From Alkalinema pantanalense (lineage in GTDB: Bacteria > Cyanobacteriota > Cyanobacteriia > Leptolyngbyales > Leptolyngbyaceae): DNA of 64,000 bases. Positions within the stretch are counted from its first letter, which is position 1; each line of letters opens with the position of its first letter. The stretch covers positions 1-64,000 of the forward strand of contig NZ_JBLZFX010000004.1 of the NCBI RefSeq assembly GCF_050753345.1, written 5' to 3'. Made by a program: the position numbers and the translations under genes. A model generated the notes under the pieces. That model made no database searches and had not been told where the DNA came from. It saw only the letters and a list, made by a program, of their open reading frames with translations. Shown piece by piece: positions 49,914-57,774 of this stretch.

Positions 49914-50542
49914 GGCGAGTGCGTCATCTCAACGAACAAACAAGAAGGTTTTTAAGGGATCTCAGTAAACTAACCATGGGAAGTTTGAGAACTGACTAGG
50001 GGTAAAAACTAGGGAGGTAAAACGACGGGTTAAAAATTGGATGTGAGTTTGGCAACTCAGTATGACTGGGGTAAATAGTAACTTGCAATGATGCAATCGT
50101 TATGGATAACAGCACCAGTAAGTAGCACAGATTCCTACAAAATATTAGCGGAATATCTTCCTTATCTGGAGAGTTTTGAGAAAATCCATCGAATCTTTTA
50201 GATTTTCTCATCCCCGTTGCAATTATTCTCTATCCAAACTGAGAGCTACTCTGTTCAAACTTGGTAAACTAGTGGGCCGACACAACAATTTTGGGTGATC
50301 TTCAATGCTTGACTGTGCCAATCTATCATAGCGAACAACCCTAGGATTCCCAAAGTCATGCGCAATACCCAATCTCATAACCTAAAGTCACACTAGATAC
50401 TAACCTCCTCCCTTTATCTTCAAGTAACGTTTTCGCTTGTACCCAAGATGCGATCGTTGATCTAAGCTATGAACCTCCAAAGGATGCTTTGTTATTTTGG
50501 GCAATGGGTTGATTGAAGTTCGTATCCAATGACACTAAAGTT
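49914..50542. other. Long AT-rich intergenic region
   Basis: A 629-base gap with no convincing gene. TGAGAAAATC (50177-50186) and GATTTTCTCA (50201-50210) form a 10-bp hairpin. A 71-codon minus-strand frame at 49996-50211 starts inside that hairpin and has an unusual Pro/Tyr/Ser-rich C-terminus; I did not call it. No RNA gene was recognised. Confidence 0.4.
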
Positions 50543-50830
50543 TCAACTAGAAATTTCTTGAACAAGTACGTAGGGTTGAACAATGAGCGCTTGAAAACGC
50601 TTGGTTTGTGGCCAGGTTTCTAATTGCTCTAGAGAGGGTTTAGTCAGAAGTTGCTCCGTAACCCAGCGTCCAACGGCAATGGAATCATCCTGGGCGATCG
50701 CTAAGCCCACCTCAACCAAGCTCAGCCCCCCCGTCACCACAATCACCACATCTCGGGCCAGATGGGGAGCTAGCCAAGCCCACTCGGCTTCATCGATCGA
50801 TTCAGTCAGTTCTTCTCGTAGGGTCGCCAT
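50543..50830 (-). CDS. DUF2288 family protein
   Basis: The 95-residue protein matches the small DUF2288 family found in cyanobacteria and proteobacteria: LREELTESIDEAEWAWLAPHLARDVVIVV, DSIAVGRWVTEQLLTKPSLEQL, and the end FQALIVQPYVLVQEI. It is acidic and predicted soluble, with no signal or membrane segment. Function is unknown. It stands alone; the lipid operon ends upstream with a terminator-like hairpin in between. Confidence 0.82.
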   Translation of the reverse strand: MATLREELTESIDEAEWAWLAPHLARDVVIVVTGGLSLVEVGLAIAQDDSIAVGRWVTEQLLTKPSLEQLETWPQTKRFQALIVQPYVLVQEISS

Positions 50831-51149
50831 AAATACCTCGTCAATAGATAGGTAGAAAAGCTTGGGTAATAGATAAGAAATTTATCAAGAAAAATAGGAA
50901 CTAGATTTCAAACTGTAATGCTGGAATGATGATTGAAATGATTTTGATCAATTAATGAAGCTAATCGTTAAAGGGAATGATTAGCGCAATGATTGAGATT
51001 GATTAGAAAATTAAATCAGTCATGGCCCCCAATAAGGGGGTGTGACTGAGTAAGAACGAACCGAGAATCTAGGGGTATTGCTTTACAGGCCCCTTTGTCA
51101 GGAATTGAGTTCCCTGGGAGGTCTTAAATCCAGATAGCCTTAGATCTTC
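50831..51149. other. Intergenic region with two hairpins
   Basis: A 319-base AT-rich gap. Besides the plsC terminator it contains GCTAATC (50960-50966) facing GATTAGC (50979-50985), the same 7-bp arms seen in the nblA terminator. ATGATTGA-like words recur around 50930-50995. Confidence 0.45.
51005..51046 (-). terminator. Terminator of the plsX-fabH-fabD-plsC operon
   Basis: CCCCC (51026-51030) and GGGGG (51036-51040) close a 5-base loop, and flanking GTCA/TGAC (51019-51022 with 51043-51046) extend the stem with wobble pairs. On the minus strand the stem is followed by a T-rich run (complement of 51005-51018). Confidence 0.7.
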
Positions 51150-51821
51150 TTAGCGTCCTAAGTCATGGAGACAATTGATCACGGCTGCACATTGCTGTGT
51201 TACTGTCTCTAATTCGGCCCGATCGGTGCTCGTGGGCGGCAAAATAATTTCTCCAATCCGAATCGTTAGCGGAACCGATCGGGGCCAAGCGGATTCCAAT
51301 TGAAAAATCTCATGACTGCCCCAAAGGCAGACGGGCAGAATGGGAGCCTGGGTTTTAGCGGCAATCCAAGCGGCCCCGATCTTGGGGTCTTGAATGCGGC
51401 CATCCCGAGTTCGCGTGCCATCCAGAAAAATTCCTGTGGCCCAACCTTTTTCGATCGAAGCAATGGCCGATTTCATGGCAGAGCGATCGGCGGAACCGCG
51501 TTTGACCGGATAGGCTCCATAGGCTTGGATCGCCTGTTTGAGTACAGGTACCCGAAAAAGCTCCTCCTTGGCCATAAACGCAACGGGTCGCCCCACGCAG
51601 TTAGACACGATCGGCGGATCAAAGTCGCTGGCATGGTTACTCACCACTAACAGCCGTCCCCGTTTGGGAACGTTCTGTGCCCCATAGATCCGTCCCCGAA
51701 AGTAAGTGTGCAGCACTGGACTGACCACCGACCACTTGAACAAGTGGTAAAGCATGAGGCTAATCAAAGGCTCGCGATCGGGAACTTGGATCGATTGAGG
51801 GGGAGAAAGACTGTCAGACAT
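51150..51821 (-). CDS. plsC: 1-acyl-sn-glycerol-3-phosphate acyltransferase
   Basis: PlsC adds the second acyl chain to lysophosphatidic acid, giving phosphatidic acid. The 223-residue protein has the acyltransferase motif NHASDFDPP (NHx4D) and the second motif as FLDGTRTRDG, where most members read FPEGTRSRDG; the Glu-to-Asp change is conservative. VYPVKRGSADRSAM-like and PILPVCLWGS segments follow the usual order. The start is placed at ATG 51821; a TTG nine codons earlier is less likely. It is the last gene of a minus-strand set after plsX, fabH and fabD, and a terminator follows. Confidence 0.92.
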   Translation of the reverse strand: MSDSLSPPQSIQVPDREPLISLMLYHLFKWSVVSPVLHTYFRGRIYGAQNVPKRGRLLVVSNHASDFDPPIVSNCVGRPVAFMAKEELFRVPVLKQAIQAYGAYPVKRGSADRSAMKSAIASIEKGWATGIFLDGTRTRDGRIQDPKIGAAWIAAKTQAPILPVCLWGSHEIFQLESAWPRSVPLTIRIGEIILPPTSTDRAELETVTQQCAAVINCLHDLGR

Positions 51822-51868
51822 GGGAAAAGCTACCCAGAGGAGGAGCAACGAGAGGAATTAAGGGGGGG

Positions 51869-52762
51869 TTAGGCCAAGGCACTAGCAGCTAAATCTTCAG
51901 CAGTTCCCACTGTGGCAAAGGTGAGATCGCCGCAGGTGCGCTTGATGATGCCGACGAGGACTTTACCAGGGCCAACCTCGACCACTCGGGTAATCCCTTC
52001 CTGGGGCAGTTGCAGAGAAATTTCTCGCCACCGCACAGAACCCGTCATCTGTTTGCTCAAGCGTGCTTTGAGGACGGTTCCATCGGTGCTGGGAGTGGGG
52101 TCGGTATTGGACAGCACAGGGACGGTGGTATCTTGGAAGGCGATCTCGTCTAAAGCCTGGTTAAATTGCGCGGCGGCATCGGCCATTAAGGGCGAGTGGA
52201 AAGCTCCGCTAACATTCAGTTTGACCGCTCGTTTGCACTTGACCGAGGCAATTACTGCATCCACGGCGGTAGGGGTGCCTGAAATCACGACTTGGCCATC
52301 GTTGTTGTCATTGGCTAGAACAACCCCTTCCGTTTTACCGATCGCGGTTTCCAGTTGCTCGCGATTAAACCCTAGGAGTGCTGCCATTTGGCCATCGGAG
52401 GCACTGTCCATTAGTTGCGATCGGGTTTGGATCAACTGCAGGCCCGTTTCAAAGCTAAACACATCCGCCGCGTAAAGGGCAGAATATTCTCCCAGGCTGT
52501 GCCCCGCGACTAAATCCGGTTTTTCTCCTGCCAATTTGAGGCGATCGGCCAGAATGGTTTCAACAATGTACAGGCAGGGCTGGGTATACAGCGTTTTGGA
52601 GAGTTCAGCTTCATCCCCTTGGATACGATCGATGACTGACCAGCCCAAAATTTCGCTTGCCGCTTCAAATCTGGCTTTGGCGGCGGGAATATCCAACAAA
52701 TCCATTCCCATCCCAACGGCCTGTGAACCTTGGCCAGGAAACACCCACGCGGTTTTAGTCAT
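51869..52762 (-). CDS. fabD: Malonyl CoA-acyl carrier protein transacylase
   Basis: FabD loads malonyl groups onto acyl carrier protein. The 297-residue protein begins MTKTAWVFPGQGSQAVGMGMDLL, with the oxyanion Gln in GQGSQ, and carries the catalytic Ser in VAGHSLGEYSALYAA and His in SGAFHSPLM. The start is placed at ATG 52762, which gives the exact family N-terminus; the longer frame adds 21 residues from the fabH-fabD gap. It is 47 bp upstream of plsC. Confidence 0.97.
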   Translation of the reverse strand: MTKTAWVFPGQGSQAVGMGMDLLDIPAAKARFEAASEILGWSVIDRIQGDEAELSKTLYTQPCLYIVETILADRLKLAGEKPDLVAGHSLGEYSALYAADVFSFETGLQLIQTRSQLMDSASDGQMAALLGFNREQLETAIGKTEGVVLANDNNDGQVVISGTPTAVDAVIASVKCKRAVKLNVSGAFHSPLMADAAAQFNQALDEIAFQDTTVPVLSNTDPTPSTDGTVLKARLSKQMTGSVRWREISLQLPQEGITRVVEVGPGKVLVGIIKRTCGDLTFATVGTAEDLAASALA

Positions 52763-52929
52763 GGCTTTAACTGATGTTGTGAACAAATGGTTAACGGTGC
52801 TAGCGGTCAACGTTGCAGTGCGCAACGTTACTGATTGTGGATTAGGTAAATGGCGATTGGGAAACTTTCAAACCGATCGTGTCCCCTTCGCAAAGTCAAG
52901 GAGAAACCGTGACTCGCCTCAATCGGGGT

Positions 52930-53937
52930 TTATTTACCCCACTGGACGATCGCGGCTCCCCAAGTCAAACCAGCCCCAAAACCGGACATTGCGATTTTGT
53001 CTCCGGGCTGAATTCTGCCATCCCGTACCGCTTCATCCAGGGCTAGGGGAATGGAAGCGGCGGAGGTATTGCCATACTTGGCTAGATTGCTAATGACTTT
53101 TTCGCGGGGAATGGAGAGCCGATCGGCCACCGCATCTAAAATTCGCTGGTTGGCTTGGTGCATCACCACCCAATCGATATCTGCCGTATCCAGTCCAGCA
53201 TGGAAACAGGTTTTTTCCATGACTTCCGGCACTTTGCGCACGGCAAATTTATAGACTTCCTGCCCATTCATGGTGATGGGGCGATAGCCGCCCTGGGCGA
53301 TCGTCACTTCTTCGGTGAGGGGCTTGGCCTCGCCTTGGTAGGCCAAATTTAAGCAGGCATTTTGGCTGCCATCACTGTGGAGTTCAAAGCCCAATAAGCG
53401 ATCGACGGTATCTGCTTGGATGACCACTGCCCCGGCTCCATCGCCAAACAGGACACAGGTTCGCCGATCGCTCCAGTCCACCCAGCGTGACAAAATATCG
53501 GCCCCGATCAACACGACATTGCGATAAGCGCCTGTGCGAATGAACTGCGCTGCTGTCACCAAGCCAAACACAAATCCCGAACAGGCTGCCGTCAAATCAA
53601 AGGACACAGCACGGGTTGCCCCCAAGCGCGCTTGAATCACCGATGCGGTTCCGAACAAATCGTCGGGCGTTGAGGTGGCTAAGAGAAGCAAATCAACCTC
53701 CCCTGGAGCCACCCCAGCCATGTCCAAGGCTTTGGTTGCCGCTTCAGCCCCCAATTGGGCTAGGGAATAATTGGGATCTGCTAAGCACCGCTGGCGAATG
53801 CCTGTGCGAGTGGCAATCCATTCATCGGACGTTTCAACGACCTGACTCAAGCCATCGTTATCCAGGGATGCTGCGGGGGATGCAGAACCACAGCCAGTAA
53901 TTGCAAGTCCAACCCGTTCCAATGTTGTTGTCTCCAT
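52930..53937 (-). CDS. fabH: 3-oxoacyl-[acyl-carrier-protein] synthase III
   Basis: FabH condenses acetyl-CoA with malonyl-ACP, starting fatty-acid chains. The 335-residue protein has the catalytic Cys in DLTAACSGFVFGL, His in DWVVMHQANQRI and Asn in KYGNTSAASIPLAL, all in normal context, with the N-terminal GCGSASP segment. It lies between plsX (51 bp upstream) and fabD (167 bp downstream) on the same strand. No oddities were noted. Confidence 0.97.
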   Translation of the reverse strand: METTTLERVGLAITGCGSASPAASLDNDGLSQVVETSDEWIATRTGIRQRCLADPNYSLAQLGAEAATKALDMAGVAPGEVDLLLLATSTPDDLFGTASVIQARLGATRAVSFDLTAACSGFVFGLVTAAQFIRTGAYRNVVLIGADILSRWVDWSDRRTCVLFGDGAGAVVIQADTVDRLLGFELHSDGSQNACLNLAYQGEAKPLTEEVTIAQGGYRPITMNGQEVYKFAVRKVPEVMEKTCFHAGLDTADIDWVVMHQANQRILDAVADRLSIPREKVISNLAKYGNTSAASIPLALDEAVRDGRIQPGDKIAMSGFGAGLTWGAAIVQWGK

Positions 53938-53988
53938 GCTGACGGGATATGTGCTGATGGGAGAATCGGTTGTGCCCTAGGATAGGCC

Positions 53989-55026
53989 CTAGGAATTTTC
54001 AGCGATCGCGGGTACAACCGTTTCTTCGTAGCTGGAACGAATACGCTCCAAAACCTGATTCTCCACCGCTTCTTTGGCAAGGCGAATGGCACTACAAACC
54101 GTACCTGCTTTAGAGCTGCCATGGCCGATAATGCAGATGCCAGCTACGCCGAGCAACAAAGCACCACCATGCTCGGCGTGGTCGATGCGCTGCTTAATGC
54201 GTCGAAGGTTATGGCGAAGAATGGCGGTTCCCAGCTTACCACGCTTCCCGCGAGGCAATTCTTCCTTGAGAATTTGCAGGAGAATATCGCCCACTGCTTC
54301 GGCAAACTTCAAGAGAACATTGCCCACAAAGCCATCACAGACTACAACATCAAACTGCCCGGAGAGTACATCCCGTCCTTCGGCATTGCCGATGAAAGGA
54401 ATGTGGGGATTGTCTCGCAGTAATTGATTGGCTGCTAAAGCGACTTCATTGCCCTTGGAATCTTCTTCGCCAATGTTCAGCAAACCCACTCGAGGTTCGG
54501 GGTTTCCCATCACATACTGGGCATAGACTGTTCCCATCAGGGCAAATTGCTCTAGATATTTTGGGCGACAATCAACATTGGCCCCGACATCTAAAACGAT
54601 GACAGGTTTATTGGGAATCATGGTGGGAAAGACGGCCCCGATCGCAGGTCGATCAATCCCTGGTAAACGGCCTAGGCGTAGTAGTGCTGCCGCCATGGCT
54701 GCCCCAGAGTGCCCCGCAGAAAAGACGGCATCCGCCTGCCCCGATTTGACCAAATTCATGGAAACATTGATCGAAGCCTTGGGTTTTCGCCGTAGGGCAC
54801 GACCCGGTTCCTCCGACATCTCGACCACCCCTTCGGCAGGCACGATCTCTGGTTTCCGGCTATAGGTGTGGTTTGCCAAACACGCTTCAAGTTCCTGGGG
54901 GTCGCCCACCAGTAGCACATCGACATCCCAAGCTTCCTGGGCTTTCAAAGCGCCCGCGACGATTTCCGCCGGAGCATGATCACCACCCATCGCGTCAATT
55001 GCGATTCGTACCCGCGTTGATCCCAT
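53989..55026 (-). CDS. plsX: Phosphate acyltransferase PlsX
   Basis: PlsX makes acyl phosphate from acyl-ACP for glycerol-3-phosphate acylation by PlsY. The 345-residue protein begins with VRIAIDAMGGDHAPAEIVAGAL and has GHSGAAMAAALLRLGRLPGIDRPAIGAVFPT, VLDVGANVDCRP and DGFVGNVLLKFAEA, all typical. It is the first gene of the minus-strand fatty-acid/phospholipid set. The ATG at 55026 is the only sensible start. It is divergent from the DUF2079 gene. Confidence 0.96.
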   Translation of the reverse strand: MGSTRVRIAIDAMGGDHAPAEIVAGALKAQEAWDVDVLLVGDPQELEACLANHTYSRKPEIVPAEGVVEMSEEPGRALRRKPKASINVSMNLVKSGQADAVFSAGHSGAAMAAALLRLGRLPGIDRPAIGAVFPTMIPNKPVIVLDVGANVDCRPKYLEQFALMGTVYAQYVMGNPEPRVGLLNIGEEDSKGNEVALAANQLLRDNPHIPFIGNAEGRDVLSGQFDVVVCDGFVGNVLLKFAEAVGDILLQILKEELPRGKRGKLGTAILRHNLRRIKQRIDHAEHGGALLLGVAGICIIGHGSSKAGTVCSAIRLAKEAVENQVLERIRSSYEETVVPAIAENS

Positions 55027-55186
55027 TGGTGAATAGTGATAAAAACCTAAAGAATTTTACCAGAAGGACTTCCCAACATATAGGGCACAAACCCAGTAGG
55101 TCATCAACCAAGTCGGTCAAGAACTAAGAATTTGGCCGAGATATTCAAAAGCTCTCCAAGTAAAGCACCAATAGCATAGGGGATTC

Positions 55187-56599
55187 ATGGGGCCTAAGAC
55201 TATTACTCTTCCAAAAAAACTCATTCTTCTGACGGTTGTCAGCACGATCGGTCTTTTCTGTTGCAGCAGTTTGCGCCATTCTCTGTTTCAGTCGGGGGCG
55301 TTTGATCTGGGCTATTTTGACCAGGCGGCTTATTTAATTAGCCAAGGCCAACCGCCGATCGTGTCCTTTTGGGGCTATCACTTTCTAGGCGGTCATGGTG
55401 ATTGGATCCTCTACCCGATCTCACTTCTCTATCGCATCGTTCCCTCGGTTTATTGGCTGTTGGCGATCCAAGCGCTTTCCCTATCTCTAGGTCATCTCGC
55501 CACTTGGTTCGTCGCGCGGCAGGCGGGATTAAGTGAGGCAAAATCCTGGGCGATCGTGCTGGCCTACGGGCTCTATCCCTTGGTGTTTAATCTGAACTTA
55601 TTTGACTTCCACCCTGAAGTCATTGCGTTGCCACTGATCTTGCTGGCAGTGTGGGCTGCCCGAGCCGATCGCCTTTGGTTGTTTGCGGCCTGCCTAGTGG
55701 TGATTTTAGGGTGCCGGGATGCGCTTTCCATTACCGTTGCGGCGATGGGCGTTTGGCTTTGGCTATTTGAAAAACGGCGGCGGGCAGGTGCGATCGCGAT
55801 CGCTTGGGGGCTCGGCTGGTTTATTTTTGTCACGCAAATTTTGATTCCCTATTTCCGACCGGATGGCGTGGAAGCGGTGAGACGCTATGCCTTTTTGGGG
55901 GATTCTCTGCCGGAAGTGATTGCCAATCTATTTCTACAGCCCGGTTTAGTCTTGGGTCGCATTTTTTCCGGCGAAACGATCGGCTACCTAGCGCTGCTGC
56001 TCTTACCGTTGTTTTGGGCTTTGACGCCACGATTCCTCGCGCCGACGATCGTAGGCTTGCCGAATTTAATCATTAACATTCTGTCGAGTTCGCCTGCCCA
56101 ACGGGATTTAGTTCATCAGTATTCTCTGCCGATCCTGCCGTTCTTACTTCTTGCCGGAATTGCCTGCCTAGCGGTCGATCGCCCTATCCTGCTGCGGAAA
56201 CCTCGCTGGATTATTGCTTGGTCGCTCTTTGGATTCCTCTGTTTGGCGAAATATAGCTACTTTGGCTGGAAATTCCTCGATCGTTTGGATACCTCAGCGG
56301 CAGTGCAAGCTGCCATGGCTCAAATTCCACCTCAGGCATCGGTTCTGACTACCCATGACATCGTGCCCCACCTGACCCATCGGGCCCAAATTGACTTTAC
56401 TAAGGGCGATCGGACGTTGCAGGTCGATCGTTTTGATGCGGTGCTATTGAACTTAAAACATCCTGGCTTTGGTAGCGATCGACACTATGCCCAGTTCCTT
56501 CTCCAACAGGTTCAAAAGAATCACTCCTTGCGACCTCTCTTGATTCAAAACGATACTCACAATGATGTTTATCTTTTTATCCGTAATTTTCCGGATTAG
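55187..56599 (+). CDS. DUF2079 domain-containing multi-pass membrane protein
   Basis: The 470-residue protein has about ten hydrophobic segments and the DUF2079 opening: FQSGAFDLGYFDQAAYLISQGQPP, GYHFLGGHGDWILYPISLLYRI, and LFDFHPEVIALPLILLAVWAA with a conserved Asp-x-His-x-Glu. The C-terminal ~120 residues after the last helix form a soluble extracytoplasmic part (VLTTHDIVPHLTHRAQIDF). The general plan resembles GT-C glycosyltransferases with a catalytic Asp near the N-terminus, so polyprenyl-sugar use is possible but unproven. It stands alone. Confidence 0.87.
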   Translation: MGPKTITLPKKLILLTVVSTIGLFCCSSLRHSLFQSGAFDLGYFDQAAYLISQGQPPIVSFWGYHFLGGHGDWILYPISLLYRIVPSVYWLLAIQALSLSLGHLATWFVARQAGLSEAKSWAIVLAYGLYPLVFNLNLFDFHPEVIALPLILLAVWAARADRLWLFAACLVVILGCRDALSITVAAMGVWLWLFEKRRRAGAIAIAWGLGWFIFVTQILIPYFRPDGVEAVRRYAFLGDSLPEVIANLFLQPGLVLGRIFSGETIGYLALLLLPLFWALTPRFLAPTIVGLPNLIINILSSSPAQRDLVHQYSLPILPFLLLAGIACLAVDRPILLRKPRWIIAWSLFGFLCLAKYSYFGWKFLDRLDTSAAVQAAMAQIPPQASVLTTHDIVPHLTHRAQIDFTKGDRTLQVDRFDAVLLNLKHPGFGSDRHYAQFLLQQVQKNHSLRPLLIQNDTHNDVYLFIRNFPD

Positions 56600-57032
56600 T
56601 CCTAACTTTCATGTGTCTAAAGTAACTATAAATTTCGAATAATTACGGACATGATTGGGAACCCGCCTGAAGGATGTGCGAACCTCTCTAGCGTTGATAT
56701 GAAGCTTTCGCAAAGAACCCCGGCCCTACGGTTGTCATGCTCAGGGCAATTAGTGTTTACTCTGAGAGTGAGAAAAATACCACTTGAATAGGTGATTGAC
56801 CTTTTCTGGGATTTTGACTAACTGTAAGTCCCCTTCTTGGGATGGAGGTTAGTTCTCAAGGCAAAGGTCTACAGTTTAAAGGCTGCATTTGCCAACTGCT
56901 ACACCATCGTCAGGGATGAAGTCTTCAGAGATGAAGTCTCTAGCGTAAAGAACCTGAAAGTTGACACTCGAAAGTTAACGCCTGAATGTTGACAATTGTG
57001 TTTCACTGCAAATGCATTGGGACGGAGAAGAA
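56600..57032. other. Intergenic region upstream of the FHA gene
   Basis: A 433-base gap. GATGAAGTCTYC-like words occur twice near 56915-56940, and three 14-bp units are listed separately. No small gene or RNA was recognised. Confidence 0.35.
56953..56994. repeat. 14-bp tandem repeat, three copies
   Basis: CCTGAAAGTTGACA, CTCGAAAGTTAACG and CCTGAATGTTGACA follow one another with a period of 14, about 40 bp upstream of the FHA start. A regulator binding one face of the helix would need a period near 10.5, so direct operator function is uncertain. Confidence 0.7.
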
Positions 57033-57548
57033 ATGTTAAATTTAGAGTCCTCGCAGGAGGGGTACGTGCCAGAAGCCCAGTCGCTTCCAGCTTCAATTCT
57101 TAAAGTACCGAACCTCTTAAACGAAGAGATTTCTACTTTAGAGAAATCTGCGACCTACATTGGAGAAGAAGGCGATCACGACCAGCCGCTAGCTTCTGAA
57201 CTTCGCTACTCCTATTACATCCAAGCTACTCGGATTGAGCATCGTGCCTTTCTGACTACTAATCTGCCCACTATGGGAGAAACTCAGGTTACGGATGTTG
57301 GTTCCACCTGGCTCATTGGTCGCAGCCGCAATTGCGCGATCGTGGTACCCGATCGATCGATTTCCCGCTGCCATGCTGTTATCAGCCATGACCCTCAGTA
57401 TGGGTTCTATGTGATGGATGTGGGCAGTAGTAATGGCACATTCCTCAATCAACAGCGTCTGGCTGTGCTGAAGCGATACCCTATCAAAGATGGCGATATT
57501 TTGACGCTGTGTCATCTGCGGGCTGAGTTTTTTATGAACCCTCGCTAG
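57033..57548 (+). CDS. FHA domain-containing protein
   Basis: The 171-residue protein has an N-terminal ~85 residues without known domain (Ser/Glu-rich) and a C-terminal FHA domain that binds phosphothreonine. The binding residues are in WLIGRSRNCAIVVPDRSISRCHAVIS (Gly-Arg, Ser, His) and VGSSNGTFLNQQRL (Ser-Asn-Gly). No membrane segment is seen. A GGAG site six bases upstream favours the ATG at 57033 over one at 57012. It may read out Thr phosphorylation; no kinase is adjacent. Confidence 0.9.
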   Translation: MLNLESSQEGYVPEAQSLPASILKVPNLLNEEISTLEKSATYIGEEGDHDQPLASELRYSYYIQATRIEHRAFLTTNLPTMGETQVTDVGSTWLIGRSRNCAIVVPDRSISRCHAVISHDPQYGFYVMDVGSSNGTFLNQQRLAVLKRYPIKDGDILTLCHLRAEFFMNPR

Positions 57549-57639
57549 TGGTCTGTTGTGAATTTCCCGCGAAGGCTTTCTATTCGACAGAATATTCCAG
57601 GCGACTGAGCGTTCGTTGATCATATTGGCAGAATTAACA

Positions 57640-57711
57640 ACTCAGTCTCCCGAGACCTAGTTTCTCGAGACTCAGTGCCCTGAGATCCATACTCAGTATC
57701 TGATACTCAGT
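57640..57711. repeat. Cluster of ACTCAGT repeats
   Basis: ACTCAGT occurs at 57640, 57670, 57691 and 57705, partly as tandem ACTCAGTATCYTGAT units, with CTCAGG following at 57721. The cluster lies between the FHA gene (+) and the 3' end of the RNase II gene (-). Confidence 0.7.
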
Positions 57712-57774
57712 ATCCTGATGCTCAGGGGCCCAATGCTAAGGGGTCTGATCGAGTTAAGTTAATCCTGAAGCAGG

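Noticed and set aside
49996..50211. 71-codon minus-strand frame in the gap after the pseudouridine synthase gene
   Set aside because: Low-complexity C-terminus, start inside a hairpin, no similarity that I recognise.
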